From Manis javanica (Eukaryota; Chordata; Mammalia; Pholidota; Manidae), in the NCBI RefSeq assembly GCF_040802235.1, contig NC_133156.1, positions 29,035,343 through 29,099,342 on the forward strand: a DNA stretch of 64,000 nucleotides, read 5' to 3'. Within the stretch, counting starts at the first letter, position 1. Every line of letters starts with the position of its first letter. Shown here one piece after another: positions 1 to 11,890 of this stretch. A program made the translations under genes and the position numbers. The notes under the pieces were generated by a model. That model had not been told where the DNA came from, ran no database searches, and worked only from the letters and a program-made list of their open reading frames with translations.

Positions 1-2267
1 TATTGATTCATTGTTACTGTATAGGAAAGCTACAGATTTCTGTGTGTTAATTTTGTATCCTGCAACTTTGCTGTATTCCAATATCAGTTCTAGTAGTTTT
101 GGAGTGGAGTCTTTAGGGTTTTTTATGTACAGTATCATATCATCTGCAAATGGTGACAGTTTAACTTCTTCTTTACCAATCTGGATTCCTTGTATTTCTT
201 TATTTTGTCTGATTGCCATGGCTAGGACCTCCAGTACTATGTTAAATAACAGTTGGGAGAGTGGGCATCCCTGTCTGGTTCCCAATCTCAGAGGAAATGC
301 TTTCAGCTTCTCGCTGTTCAGTATAATGCTGGCTGTGGGTTTATCATATATGGCCTTTATTATGTTGAGGTACTTGCCCTCTCCTCCCATTTTGCTGAGA
401 GTTTTTATCATGAATGTATGTTGAATTTTGTCAAATGCTTTTTCAGCATCTATGGAGATGATCATGTGGTTTTTGTCTTTCTTTTTGTTGATGTGGTGGA
501 TGATGTTGATGGATTTTCGAAATGTTGTACCATCCTTGCATCCCTGGGATGAATCCCACTTGGTCATGGTGTATGATCCTTTTGATATACTGTTGAATTC
601 TGTTTGCTAATATTTTATTGAGTATTTTTGCATCTACATTCATCAGGGATATTTGTCTGTAATTTTCTTTTTTGGTGGGGTCTTTGCCTGGTTTTGGTAT
701 TACGGTGATGTTGGCTTCATAGAATGAGTTTGGGAGTATTCCCTGTTCTTCTATTTTTTGGAACACTTTAAGGAGAACGGGTATTATGTCTTCTCTGTGT
801 GTCTGATAAAATTCCGAGGTAAATCCATCCGGCCCCGGGGTTTTGTTCTTGGGTAGTTTTTTGATTACCGTTTCAATTTCTTTGCTCGTAATTGGTTTGT
901 TTAACTTTTGTGCTTCTTCCTTGGTCAGTCTTGGGAGGTTGTATTTTTCTAGGAAGTTGTCCATTTCTTCTAGGTTTTCCTATATGTTGGCATATAGGTT
1001 TTCATAGTAGTCTTTAATAATTCTTTGTATTTCTGTGGAGTCTGTCGTGATTTTTCCATTCTCATTTCTGATTCTGTTGATTTGTGTTGATTCTCTTTTT
1101 CTCTTAATAAGTTTGGCTAGAGGCTTATCTATTTTGTTTATTTTCTCAAAGAACCAGCTCTTGGTTTCGTTGATTTTTGCTATTGTTTTATTCTTCTCAA
1201 TTTTGTTTATTTCTTCTCTGATCTTTATTATGTCCCTCCTTCTGCTGACTTTAGACCTCATTTGTTCTTCTTTTTCCAGTTTCGATAATTGTGATGTTAG
1301 ACTATTCATTTGGGATTGTTCTTCCTTCTTCAAGTGTGCCTGGATTGCTATATACTTTCCTGTTAAGACTGCTTTCTCTGCGTCCCACAGAAGTTGGGGC
1401 TTAGTGTTGTTGTCATTTGTTTCTATATATTCCTTAATCTCTATTATGATTTGTTCATTGATCCATTGATTATTTAGTCACATGTTGTTAAGCCTCCATG
1501 TGCTTGTGCGCCTTTTTGTTTTCTTTGTAGAATTTATTTCTACTTTTACACCTTTGTGGTCTGAAAAATTGGTTGGTAGAATTTCAATATTTTGGAATTT
1601 ACTGAGGATCTTTTTGTGAGCTAGTATGTGGTATATTCTGGAGAATGTTCCATGTGCACTTGAGAAGAATGTATATCCTGTTGCTTTTGGATGTAGAGTT
1701 CTATAGATGTCTATTAGGTCCATCTGTTCTAGTGTGTTGTTCAGTGCCTGTGTGTCCTTACTTATTTTCTGCCTGGTGGATCTATCCTTTGGGGTGAGTG
1801 GTGTGTTGAAGTCTCCTAAAATGTATGCATTGCAGTCTATTTCCCTCTGTAGTTCTGTTAGTATTTGCTTCACATATGCTGGTGCTCCTGTATTGGGTGC
1901 ATATATATTTAGAATGGTTATATCCTCTTGTTGGACTGAGCCCTTTATCATTATGTAGTGTCCTTCTTTATCTCTTGTTACTTTCTTTGTTTTGAAGTGT
2001 ATTATCTGATATTAGTACTGCAACCCCTGCTTTCTTCTCACTGTTGTTTGCATGAAATATCTTTTTCCATCCCTTGACTTTTAGTCTATTCTTGTCTTTG
2101 GGTTTAATGTGAGTTTCTTGGAAGCAGCATATAGATGGGTCTTGCTTTTTTATCCATTCTATTACTCTGTGTGTTTTGATTGGTGCATTAAGTCCATTTA
2201 CATTTAGGGTGACTATTGAGAGATATGTACTTATTGCCATTGCAGGCTTTAGATTCGTGGTTGCCAA
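1..2267 (-). pseudogene. L1-A ORF2 remnant (endonuclease and reverse transcriptase)
   Basis: ORF2 of L1 encodes an APE-type endonuclease followed by a reverse transcriptase that together carry out target-primed retrotransposition. The minus-strand reading starts at the ATG ending at 2267, with the endonuclease N-terminal block (NVNGLNAP and QETH motifs). It continues in pieces at 1951-1478, 1333-980 and 964-443, separated by stops or frameshifts. Further pieces carry the reverse transcriptase catalytic motif FADD, encoded near 145-160, with the preceding Ser-Pro replacing the usual Ser-Leu. The frame runs off the window edge. At least four disruptions make it a pseudogene. Confidence 0.93.
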
Positions 2268-2489
2268 AGGTTCAAGGTTAGCTTCTTTAGTATCTTACTG
2301 CCTAACTTAGCTCGCTTATTGAGCTGTTATATACACTATCTGGAGATTCTTTTCTTCTCTCCCTTCTTATTCCTTCTCCTCCATTCTTCATATGTTGTGT
2401 GTTTTGTTCTGCTCTTTTTAGGAGTCCTCCCATCTAGAGCAGTCCCTGTAGGATGCCCTGTAGAGGTGGTTTGTGGGAAGCAAAATCCC

Positions 2490-3221
2490 TCAGCGTTGCT
2501 TGTCTGGGAATTGTTTAATCCCGCCATCATATTTAAATGATAGTCGTGCTGGATACAGTATCCTTGGTTCAAGGCCCTTCTGTTTCATTGCATTAAGTAT
2601 GTCATGCCATTCTCTTCTGGCCTGTAGGGTTTCTGTCGAGAAGTCTGATGTTAGCCTGATTGGTTTTCCTTTATAGGTGACCTTTTTCTCTCTAGCTGTC
2701 TTTAAAACTCTTTCCTTGTCCTTGATCCTTGCCATTTTAATTACTATGTGTCTTGGTGTTTTCCTCCTTGGATCCTTTCTGTTGGGGGTTCTGTGTAATT
2801 CCATGGTCTGTTTGATTATTTCCTCCCCCAGTTTGGGGTTGTTTTCAGCAATTATTTCTTCAAAGAGACTTTCTATCCCTTTTCCTCTTTCTTCTTCTTC
2901 TGGTACCCCTATAATACAAATATTATTCTTTTTGGCTTGGTCACATAGTTCTCTTAGTGTTGTTTCATTCCTGGAGATCCTTTTATCTCTCTCTATGTCA
3001 TCTTCTATACGTTCCTGTTCTCTGGCTTCTATTCCTTCAATGGCCTCTTGCATCTTATCCATTCTGCTTATAAGTCCTTCCAGGGATTGTTTCACTTCTG
3101 TGATCTCCTTCCTGACATCTGTGATCTCCCTCCGGACTTCATCCCACTGCTCTTGCATTTTTCTCTGCATCTCATCCCGTTGCTCTTGCATTTTTCTCTG
3201 CATCTCTGTCAGCATGTTCAT
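2490..3221 (-). CDS. L1-A ORF1 protein (RNA-binding chaperone), slightly truncated
   Basis: This is a 243-residue open frame that would encode the L1 nucleic-acid chaperone, which forms trimers and coats L1 RNA. The N-terminal 75 or so residues are a charged coiled coil rich in Gln, Glu and Lys, with a repeated block containing EMQRKMQEQ. The middle shows an RRM-like core (ICIIGVPEEEE near residue 103). The C-terminal domain carries the conserved HRTPNRKDPRR and RHIVIKMARIKDKERVL segments. Compared with L1-B ORF1 (262 residues) it stops about 19 residues early because of a small deletion just after FPDKQ. The frame is open for some 50 codons upstream of the chosen ATG but I saw no earlier ATG there. 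This is a transposon protein, not a host gene. Confidence 0.85.
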   Translation of the reverse strand: MNMLTEMQRKMQEQRDEMQRKMQEQWDEVRREITDVRKEITEVKQSLEGLISRMDKMQEAIEGIEAREQERIEDDIERDKRISRNETTLRELCDQAKKNNICIIGVPEEEERGKGIESLFEEIIAENNPKLGEEIIKQTMELHRTPNRKDPRRKTPRHIVIKMARIKDKERVLKTAREKKVTYKGKPIRLTSDFSTETLQARREWHDILNAMKQKGLEPRILYPARLSFKYDGGIKQFPDKQR

Positions 3222-3679
3222 TATTTTTATTTTGAATTCTTTTTCAGGAGGATTGATTACGTCTGTATCTTTCTCAGGTGTTGTCTCTGTGATCTTTGTC
3301 TGCCTGTAGTTTTGAGTTTTCTTGTTGATAGAGATAGTTTGCAGAGCTGGTACGAGTGACAGCTGGAAGAGCTTCCCTTCTTGTTGGTTTGTGGCCTTCC
3401 TCTCCTGGGAGAATAGCGACCTCTAGTAGCTTATGCTCGTAAGCTGTGCGCAGACAGCGCTTCTGCTACCTGCCCGTTTGCTATGGAGTTTATCTCCGCT
3501 GTCGCTGTGGGTGTGGCCTGGCTGGGGCTTCCCCTCTAAAGTGGTGGAGCCCCTTTGGAGGGGGAGCGGCCGGGAGGGTATTTATATCTGTAAGGTGACT
3601 CTGTGCTCCCTGTTGCCCAGGGTGTTAGAGTGCCCAGAGATCCCCAGATTCCCTGCCTCTGGTCTAAGTGTTCTGTCCT

Positions 3680-4765
3680 GCCCCTTTAAGACTTCCAGAA
3701 AGCACTCTCCAAACCAAAACAACAACAGCAACAATGAGAGAGGAAACAGCAAAAAAAAAAAAAAAAAAAAAAAGGAAAAAACACGTGATTTTCTTTTGTC
3801 CTCAATTGCTGGTCCCAGGCACCCGCTCTCGCCAAAAAGAGAGAAAAAAAAAAAAAGGGGGGTAAAACACGCGATTTCCTGTGTCCTCAGGTGTCGGTCT
3901 CAGACAGTCGCCCACCGGTCCCGTAGGGAAACGCGTGATATTCTTCGTCCTCAGGCGCCAGTCCCAGGCACCCGCTCACCGGTCCTGCTGCTCTGCTTCC
4001 CTAGCACTAGGGTCCCTGTCCCTTTAAGGCTTCCAAAAAGCACTCGCCAAAAGAGGGAAAAAAAAGGGGAAAAATGTGCAATTTCCTCCGTCCTCAGGCA
4101 CCGGTCTCAGGCACCTGCCCTCCGGTCCCGCAGGGAAAAATGTGGGATATTCTTTGTCCTCAGGTGCCGGTCTCAGGCACCCGCTCACCGGTCCCGCCAC
4201 CTGCCTCCCTAGTACCAGGGTCCCTGTCCCTTTAAGGCTTCCAAAAAGCACTCGCCAAAAAGAGAGAGAGAAAAAAAAAGGGGGAAAAATGCGTGATTTC
4301 CTCCGTCCTCAGGTGCCGGTCTGAGGCACCCACTCACTGGTCCTGCTTCCCTGCCTCCTTAGCACTGGTGTCCCTGTCCCTTCAAGGCTTCCAAAAAGCA
4401 CCTGCCCACCGGTCCTGCAGGGAAAAATGCGTGATATTCTTTGTGTTCAGGCGCCGGTCCCAGGCACCCGCTCACCGGTCCTGCTGCTCTGCCTCCCTAG
4501 CACCGCGGTCCCTGTCCCTTTAAGGCTTCCAAAAAGCACTCACCAAACAGAGAAAAAAAAAAAGGGGAAAAACGCGCAATTTCCTCCATCCTCAGGCGCT
4601 GGTCTCAGGCATCCGCCCACCGGTACCGTAGGGAAAAATGCGCGATATTCTTTGTCCTCAGGCACCGGTCCCAGGCACCCGCTCACCGGTCCTGCTGCTC
4701 TGCCTCCCTAGCACCGGGGTCCCTGTCCCTTTAAGGCTTCCAAAAAGCACTCGCCAAAAAAAAAA
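3680..4765 (-). repeat. Tandem monomers in the L1-A 5' UTR
   Basis: A block containing CCCTTTAAGGCTTCCAAAAAGC recurs, with its core at about 3682, 4021, 4229, 4379, 4517 and 4728. The full spacing is about 208 bp; shorter spacings of 150 and 138 look like internal deletions. Each full monomer holds two diverged half-units built around a GTCCTCAGGCGCCGGTC core followed by CACCGGTCC, plus an A-rich spacer. CpG density is high. The L1-B copy has no such array and carries about 190 bp of different sequence in its place. Monomeric L1 promoters are known from mouse A/Tf elements; promoter function here is inference. Confidence 0.85.
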
Positions 4766-5004
4766 AAAAAAAGGAACCGCTCCGGTTTCTTTCCACCCGC
4801 TGGTAGCTGGGGGGAGGGGCGCTCGGGTCCGGCCGGGCCGGGGCTTTATCTTATCCCGTTCGCAAGGCGCTGGGTTCTTGCAGGTGTGGATGTGGTCTGG
4901 ATGTTGTCCTGTGTCCTCTGGTCTGTATTTTAGGAAGAGTTTTCTTTGTTATATATTCATAGCTCTATGTGTTTTTGGGAGGAGATTTCCACTGCTCTAC
5001 TCAT

Positions 5005-5015
5005 GCCGCCATCCT
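5005..5015 (-). promoter_or_regulatory. YY1-like site at the L1-A 5' end
   Basis: On the minus strand this reads AGGATGGCGGC, one base away from the YY1 consensus found at the start of many mammalian L1 5' UTRs, where it positions transcription initiation. It lies about 15 bp inside the element's 5' terminus. The matching place in L1-B (57220-57230) has lost the ATGG core, and L1-C (near 59430) keeps AAGATGGTGGC. Binding is inferred from motif and position only. Confidence 0.55.
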
Positions 5016-5029
5016 GGCTCCACCCCCCT

Positions 5030-6520
5030 GAAATGTTTTTAAACACTTGTATTAGCTTCTGAACTGGAACTTTATCATCTCCTTCTATGCTATACTTGTC
5101 AACTCAGTTATTCCTGTTTTTCAAGTCACTTAATGCTTAGAATAATAATTTGAAGTGCATGTTATAATTCTTGTTTCATAGATGAGAAAACTGGTGCCCG
5201 CAGAAAGGACCTGCCCTGGCCAATGTCATACAGCTCGCTGTAGCAGTGTTAGCCTGGCCAGCAGCTCTCCAGACCCCTCAGACCACTGCTGCCTGACGGA
5301 CCACAGCCAATTGCACACAGCAAGAGCTTGGGCTTCTCAGCCGGCTGCCTGGCATAGAAAATGCTTGCTTCACATTTACTTTTCTTTATATCCTGGCTTG
5401 GACAACTACCTGTAAATACCAAATAAAGGTCTAGAGTCTTTTAGGACCCTCATTTCATTATCTTCCCAGATCCTACAAACATAAACTCTATAAATAGGAT
5501 TAGATATTTTCTGACTGATGTTCCAAGATTCCTTCCCAAGCTCACATCTTTCAGCTTCAGTCATTGCTACCTACCTCTCAGGCCTTCACATCCCTACCTG
5601 GCCCACTGCTGCCACCTCCAATGTGGGCATCTCTCCAGCTGTTAAAGCCTAAGAGCCACCTTTCACCCATGTGCATGAATTGTTCCTGGGTTATAACCTG
5701 TTTCCAAGGAGACTAGGAACAATGAATAAAAGTGAAGGGATGTGTGAGTCACCCAACAAGCAAAAGCCTTCTCTGAGGGTGTGGCTGAGAGACAAAGATT
5801 GAGTGGAGAGGCCAGAAGAAATGATGGAGGGTGGGGCATACATAGTGAGGTCTGGATCTGACACAGTGGTGTTATCAAAGAAATGGGTAGCCTTTCAGGA
5901 CAGAATGACATAGGACAGACACTTCTCTGGGGGTTAATTGGGCAGTGTGGGCAGCACTGAGGGGAGCAGGGGCACAGGCTCAGGGACTGTTACAGGGCAC
6001 CCCCCTCCTGCCCAGTGGACCTGGACACCCGGGCTGGCATGTGGAGGCAGCTCCCTGCTCAAAGACCAGAGCATGGGCCTGAGAGACTCACAGAGAATTC
6101 TCAGGGACCCAGTGGGTGGCTGGATTTTGAGAAGGACTAGATGCCTCCATTTGACTGGAAATATTCTCAGATACCTTCAGGGTTCCTCAAGCAATGAATA
6201 AGCATGCCAGGTAAGGTCACTCTTCTCAGACTTCCAACTTCTGAACCAATCTGAAATAGTTCACAGAAAATATTGTAGAAATGGCCATGACAGCAGGCGA
6301 AAGCAGCTATCATTCTGTTGGCCATGCCTCTGGATTGCCTTATTTCTGCTCCTATGGTAAAATCGTGATTTCTAGAATTCATTCACTGGCAAATTGCAAA
6401 CAACATCTCTCTCTATTTTCCCTTCCTTCCCCACCTTTCCTAATTACCTACACATATTAAACAGAATTCCCAGTATAAATCAGTATATTTTGCCATTAGA
6501 AATAAAAATAAATCTTAATA
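5030..6520. other. Non-coding stretch with a degenerate MIR
   Basis: No gene is supported here. About 5110-5300 resembles a decayed minus-strand MIR (a GATGAGAAAACTG block followed by a GCCAATGTCATACAGCT-like block). The remainder, including short open frames of 60-90 codons, has no recognisable protein similarity or splice structure. Confidence 0.5.
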
Positions 6521-6529
6521 TTCTTTTTT

Positions 6530-7355
6530 TTTCTTAGCATGTGAGGGGGACAGAATCTGAATGGTTTTTATTTATATTATCATTTATTTATTTATTTTTC
6601 TTTTAAAAATTCTTAATCCCCTTCATCTAATTTGCCAATCCCCAGCCCCCTTTCCATATGGCTCATTTGTTCTCTGTATTTATGAATCTGTTTCTGTTTT
6701 TGTCTGTTTTTTTGTTTTTGTTTTTAGATTCCATATATGAGTGAAAGCATATGCTATTTCTTTTTCTGACTTACTTCACTTAACATAATATCCTCTAGGT
6801 CCACCCATGTTGTCACAAATGGCAAAATTTCATTCCTTTTCATGGCTGAGTAATATTCCATTGCATATATGTACCACATTTTTATCCATTCATCTATTGA
6901 TGGCCACTTAGGTTGCTTCCATATCTTGGCTATTGTAAATAAGGCTGCAGTAAACATAAGGGTGCATGTATCTTTTTAAATTTGGGATTTTGTTTTATTT
7001 GGGTAAATACACAGAAGTGGGATTACTGGGTCATATGGCATCTCTATATTTAAATTGGGGGGCAACCTCCACACTACTTTCAACAGTGGCTGCACCAATT
7101 TACATTCCCACTAACAGTGCATGAAGGTTCTCCCTTCTCTACACCCTCTTCACAACTTGTTTCTTGTCTTTTGGATAGTGGCTATTCTGACTGGTGTGAG
7201 GTAGTATCTCATAGTGGTTTTGATTTGCATTTCCCTGATGATTAGCAATGTGGAGCATCTTTTCATGTGACTGTTGGCCAATCATATTTCTTCTTTGGAA
7301 AAATGTTTATTGAAGTCCTTTGCCCATTTTGAAATCAGATTATTTGTAAAGCTTA
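6530..7355 (-). mobile_element. L1 3'-end fragment, old, minus strand
   Basis: The minus strand holds the last part of an L1 ORF2 followed by its 3' UTR. The frame at 6957-6754 carries the typical C-terminal block (IDEWIKMWYIYAMEYYSAMK), and the upstream part to 7355 continues with stops. The 3' UTR and T-rich tail lie near 6530-6720. The copy is 5' truncated and diverged. Confidence 0.9.
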
Positions 7356-7977
7356 GCTATTCTTAATGCCTGAGACATATGATGCTACATTCTCATGTTT
7401 TAGGTGAAGGAGCTGTTGACAGTCAGCAGTGACATTGGATTTGCTGCCCCCATGGGTGATCAGTCAGGATGGGGACACTGGCTGGGGAACAGGTATTTGA
7501 TAATGTTGCTCTGAAGAAGGTGCTGACAGCATACAAAACCCCAATTTAATTGCATGATCCTAGATTTATTTCATGAATAAGAATATTTTTAAAACAGACC
7601 CCTCATTCTGTTACAAATGTATTTTATTTTTAAAGGTGGTTGTGGGAGGGGGCAAACATTCTGTTTTTATTAACATTTTAAATATAGTTCAGGTGAACAG
7701 CCATTACATTTTTTAAAAAGTTTTTGTCCCGTATCCGGATCCACATTATAATTCTCCCACCTGCCTTTTTTCTCTATCAGCAACTTACTCTTTTTCCTAA
7801 GCTTTAGTTTTTCTTCCCAGTTCAGGGCAAACCATGCTCTACCCTGGCCCACACGGTGTACTTTCCTCCTATCCTTCAACTCAACCCTGAAGAGTCCCTC
7901 TGCCCACATGCATGCCTACAGCCTAAGAAAGTCAGGGGCTGCTCAACGAGGAAGGGGCCTCTGATGTCACCAGCCTG
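7356..7977. other. Non-coding stretch, nothing recognised
   Basis: I see no open frame with known similarity and no clear repeat in this interval between an L1 fragment and the first olfactory receptor pseudogene. Confidence 0.4.
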
Positions 7978-8916
7978 TCACTCGGGGGCTTGCCTCCCCA
8001 TGAGCACCAGCCACAGGGCGCCCTGCACATCAGGGTTCCAGAGGCTGTAGATGAGCAAGTTCAGCATGGGGCTGAGGATGGTGTTGAGGATGCCAATCCC
8101 CTTGTCTTTGTCTGAGGCTGACACTGAGCCCAGCCACATGCAACTGAAGATGCCAGTTCCATAAAAGATTCAGACCACGGTGAGGTGGGAGCCGCATATG
8201 GAGAAGGCCTTCCTCCTGCCCTTGGCTGAGCAGATTTTTAGCACTGCAGCTGCCACGTAGGTATGGGACGCAGAGATGAGGATCATGGGGAGCACCCCCA
8301 TGAAGATGCCCCCACAAAAAGCAGCTGCCCATTGAGGTGGGTGCTGGAGCAGGAGAGCTGGAAAAGGGGTGGGAGGTTGCAGTAGAAGTGGTTGACCATG
8401 TTAGGGTCACAGAAGTCAAGCACGGACATAGCCACTGTGTGAGTCAGAGCATTGATGAAGGAGATGGCACAGCAGATGCCCACCAGGGCACCCTGGACTT
8501 CATGGCTCATGCGGGTGCTGTAGGTGAGGGGCTGGCAGATGGCCAGGTAGTGGTCATAGGCCATGGCTGTCAGGAGGTGACAGTCCACACTGGCCAGGAG
8601 GTGGAAGACGAAGAGCTGTGAAATGCAGGCAGTGTAGGGAACTCTGCACTGATGGGCCAAGAGACATGCCAGCATTGGAGGGACTGTGACAGTGACGCAT
8701 CCAACGTCCAGCATGGACAGGTTCCCCAGTGCATGAGGGTGTGGAGCTTGGGTTCCACCAAGACGGCTGCCAGGATGCTGAGGTTGCCCCCGACTGTGAG
8801 CAGGTAGGCAAAGAGGAAGATGGCAAAAGAATGGACTGCAGTCGTATGTTCTCTGTTAGGCCAAGAAGGATGAACTCAGTGACCGTTGTCCTGTTCTCCA
8901 AGGCACCTGGATCCAT
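7978..8916 (-). pseudogene. OR3A-like olfactory receptor pseudogene 1
   Basis: The single-exon reading of about 313 codons matches an odorant receptor, a seven-helix GPCR of the olfactory neuron membrane. Landmarks in order: the N-terminal [19 protein letters not shown] before TM2, [16 protein letters not shown] at the end of TM3, [18 protein letters not shown] in the second extracellular loop, [15 protein letters not shown] in TM6 and [14 protein letters not shown] in TM7. The block pattern fits family OR3A. It is dead: a 1-nt loss near 8829, a deletion of about 7 nt near 8731 that removes the TM2 PMYFF region, a 1-nt loss near 8306, and an in-frame TGA at 8170-8172 in TM6. The Asp-Arg-Tyr motif is also changed to Asp-His-Tyr. 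The start is the ATG at 8914-8916 and the natural stop is 7978-7980. Confidence 0.88.
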
Positions 8917-9494
8917 GGACTATGGTGGAGAGCTGTAGTGGGAGGAGACCTGGACCTGCCAAAGTGGGAGAGACACATAGTGGGCCCTTAACCCGTGTCC
9001 CCTGGATGGTAAGTAAGATGGCATAGGCACCTGCCAGTCAGAGGGTCATGGATACCAGCCTAGAGCTGGAATGGGCTCCTGGAGGTCCCTGTGAGGCAGG
9101 CACTAACCCTCTCATTGCTGGTTGGCACTGAGACCCTGGGAATCCCAGGGAAGGGGCTGGGGCACAGGTAACTACTCTGGGGACCCAGGCAGTAGCTATT
9201 TATGAAAATGGTCCAGAAGTGTCTCAGTATTTTAACAACTATTAAGGCCATATTAGTGTATAATGACTGAATAGCAGCTCTGACTAGCTCAACAGATAAC
9301 AAGTGTATAATAAGTTTCTAGAAAGCACCATATGGGAAAGTAACTATATATGTAATGGTAGGAGGACGAGATCTTACAAAGTCAAAAAGTATTAGGAAAG
9401 AGAGTGAGCAAAGAGGAGCAAGGAGCCAACCACAGCCCAGAAACCTACAGGCTGAAAACGGAAGACACGAAAGTGATTTAAGAGTGTACTCACG
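8917..9494. other. Non-coding stretch upstream of receptor pseudogene 1
   Basis: Nothing coding is supported. The interval would contain the upstream intron or promoter side of the receptor pseudogene, but I recognise no specific element. Confidence 0.4.
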
Positions 9495-9755
9495 TTTTTA
9501 AGGTGTGAGTATTTAATACTGAGTATTGTGCTAAGCACTTCATATTAATTTTCTCATTTAATTCTCACAAAGCCCTATGGGGTAACTACTATTATCTCTA
9601 TGTAACCAGGGCACTGAGGTTTGGAAAGGTTAATTAAGGTTTATTATTATTTAAGGGTAGCCTAAGGTTGTAAAGCTCTTGATGGAGCTCAGTCTCAAAC
9701 CTGGGGCTGCCTGACTCCCCAAGCCCGCACCGTAACAGTATATCACCTCTTAAAG
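9495..9755 (-). repeat. MIR SINE, minus strand
   Basis: The sequence reads through the MIR pattern in reverse: TGTGCTAAGCACTTCATATT, then a CTCATTTAATTCTCACAA block, a GGGGTAACTACTATTATCTC block, and CTCAAACCTGGGGCTGCCTG. It is diverged but its order is complete. MIR is an ancient mammalian tRNA-derived SINE. Confidence 0.75.
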
Positions 9756-10195
9756 AACTTGGATGCCATTGGCAACACAGATGGACTTAGAAGATATTAT
9801 GCTAAGTGAAGTTAAGCCAGGCAGAGAAAGACAAATATTGTATGATTTCAATTATATGTGAAACAAAGCAAATAAACAAACAAAACAGAAATAGACTTGT
9901 AAACACAAAGAATGGACTGGTGGTTGCTGTAGAGAAGGGAGGGGTTGGGTGAAATAGGTGAAGAGGAAAAAGAGGTACAAAATTCCAATTATAAAATAAA
10001 TTAGTCATGGGGATAGAAGTACAACATAGGGAATATAGTCAATAATAATGTAATATCTTTGTATGTTGACAGATGATAATTATACTTATTGCGATGAGCA
10101 TTTAGTAATGTATATAATTGTTGGATCAGTATGTTGTGCATCTGAAACCAATATAATATTGTACATCAACTATACTTCAATAAAAACAATCCAGA
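9756..10195 (+). mobile_element. L1 3' end (old family), plus strand
   Basis: The piece starts in the last codons of ORF2 (GATATTATGCTAAGTGAA block) and runs through a 3' UTR with the typical ATGTTGTGCATCTGAAACCA and TACATCAACTATACTTCAAT blocks to an A-rich tail near 10190. It is heavily 5' truncated. Confidence 0.88.
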
Positions 10196-10199
10196 AACA

Positions 10200-11500
10200 A
10201 ACAGAAAGAACTTGGATATGTATTGTTACTGAGACTTTATAAATGACACTGGGTGTGACAAAGAATGGTATTCCTAAGATTTTAGGTCTTCGCATCAGTA
10301 CAGCTATTCAAGGAAGTCAAGGACCCATAAATTCATCCTTTCATTCAACAATTTCATTCAAGAATACATCCAGTCTATTTGTTGAATGTAGTAGGATTCT
10401 GGATGTATTTTTGATGGTATAACTAACAGCCTGGGCATGAGGTGTGAGAGAAAGATAAGGTGCAGGGGTGTTTCTAGGTTATGTTTTCTATTCAAACCCC
10501 ATGCTTGGGCAAACCTCAGCTCTACCAAGGGCTATGCAGATACAGAGCAGAGTGCAAGCCTGCTTCGCCCTGAAAAGGAGATACACCTCTCTTGGAGGCT
10601 GCCCCCCGAGAAGGCTGGAAGGAGAGCAGGTAGGGTTTCTCCATCAAAGGCAGCTTTCTTGGCCAGGGTCTGTTAAAGTGACAACATAGGAGGAAAGGTT
10701 CCCTTACCTTCAAGGACATCACCTAGCTGGGCAGGAAGGGTTGTGAATGCGCAGTTCTCAGAGAGTTTGGCAGACTGAATCCACCCAGATTCAGAATGAC
10801 CTGTGAAGAAGAGAGCATTCAGCTGAATGGGTGGGAAGAGACAGTGAACCAGGAGAAAGCTCTCTGGGCTACAGGGAACAGAGGGCCTGCGTGGAAGCCA
10901 TCCCAGTCTGATGAAGGAGACAAGACACGAAGGTAACATGTATTCAGATTTCATCCATGCCAGCAGTTAAGTCAATTTAACAAACTTCCTTAAGAAAGAG
11001 GGCTTGCTTCAAACAGGGGAATTTATGCATTTACTAAAATACAAGGTAGAGAAAAAAATAACATATTCTCTGCCACATTGAAAAAGCATAGCAAACAGAC
11101 CTCTGAGCATAGTACGGTTCTTCCCCATCCCCATTCACTTCCCTCTGAGGTTGGTGAGGATTTTCTTTAGGGTCCGGGAGCATTTTGTTTGTGGCCAAGG
11201 AGGCCTTCTGGGCAGAGATCAGCAGCCTGGTGACTGGTGCTGGGTGCTGGTGCCCAAGGGCTTACCTCAACCCCCCTTCCCTTCATTCTATAAAAAGCAG
11301 ACAGGCAATAATCCCTCCCTACAGCTCATCCCTTCCTGTTCCATGACTGAACAAGATAGATTTCTTCTTTTATGAGTGTGTCCCGTGCATGCAACCCCTC
11401 CCTGAGAGCTGGGGAGGCCCGGCAAAATGTAGCATTTGAAGTTAGCCTAGGACTAATGAGAGTTTCCTGGAGGTGGGGGATCAGTGACAGCCAATGACAT
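10200..11500. other. Non-coding stretch, nothing recognised
   Basis: Short open frames (for example 10437-10676) have no known similarity, no neighbouring exon signals and no codon pattern that convinces me. I see no clear repeat. Confidence 0.4.
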
Positions 11501-11509
11501 GTAACATCT

Positions 11510-11890
11510 GTTGAGCACTCTCTATGCAAGTTATTTTATGTGTCACCTCATTCAATCTCTATAAAAGCCTGTAAGGTTGGTAATAATAGTAACTGAGACC
11601 TGATTAGATTTTACTATACGTCAAGCATGTTCTAAGTATTTTATGTGTATTACCTCATTTACTTGCAAACAATAGTGGATGCTATTTTAATCACTGTTTT
11701 ACAGAGAGGTAACTGAGGCACTAAGAGGTAGGTAACTTGTTCAAGGTTATGTAGCTAATTGGGGGAAGTGCTGGGACTCAACCCTTGGCCATCTGGAGTA
11801 AGTCCATGATCTTAAATACTTCACTCTGAGAGTGAATGGCTGATTTGCAAAGCTGTATAGTGGTGGAGCCAGGATTTAAGCCAGGAAGTC
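11510..11890 (-). repeat. MIR SINE pieces, minus strand
   Basis: A main MIR copy runs from about 11580 to 11825 (AAGCATGTTCTAAGTATTTT, then ACAGAGAGGTAACTGAGGCA, then GGACTCAACCC). A short related piece precedes it at 11510-11580, and another follows near 11850-11885 (GGAGCCAGGATTTAAGCC). They may be two or three overlapping insertions. Confidence 0.7.

Larger units (their letters stand above)
1..5029 (-). mobile_element. L1 LINE (L1-A), minus strand, 3' end outside the window
   Basis: The order read on the minus strand is 5' UTR (5029 down to about 3222), ORF1 (3221-2490) and ORF2 (from 2267 to beyond base 1), the canonical L1 layout. The 5' terminus is recognised by a GGTGGAGCCAGGATGGCGG-like start near 5029, after which unrelated sequence begins. 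The element is nearly identical in layout and sequence to L1-B at 51474-57240 but has a much longer 5' UTR. ORF2 is broken by several stops and frameshifts, so the copy is not autonomous. The 3' UTR, tail and 3' target duplication cannot be seen because the window starts inside the reverse transcriptase region. Confidence 0.95.

Noticed and set aside
2677-3309. A 210-codon plus-strand frame antisense to L1-A ORF1, with a same-length partner at 56087-56719
   Set aside because: It is the complement of a Glu/Lys/Arg-rich coiled-coil coding sequence, which rarely gives stops in reverse. Conservation is explained by ORF1 on the other strand.
3433-5042. Several Pro- and Arg-rich plus-strand frames up to 259 codons
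   Set aside because: They run antisense through the GC-rich monomer array of the L1-A 5' UTR and repeat with it.
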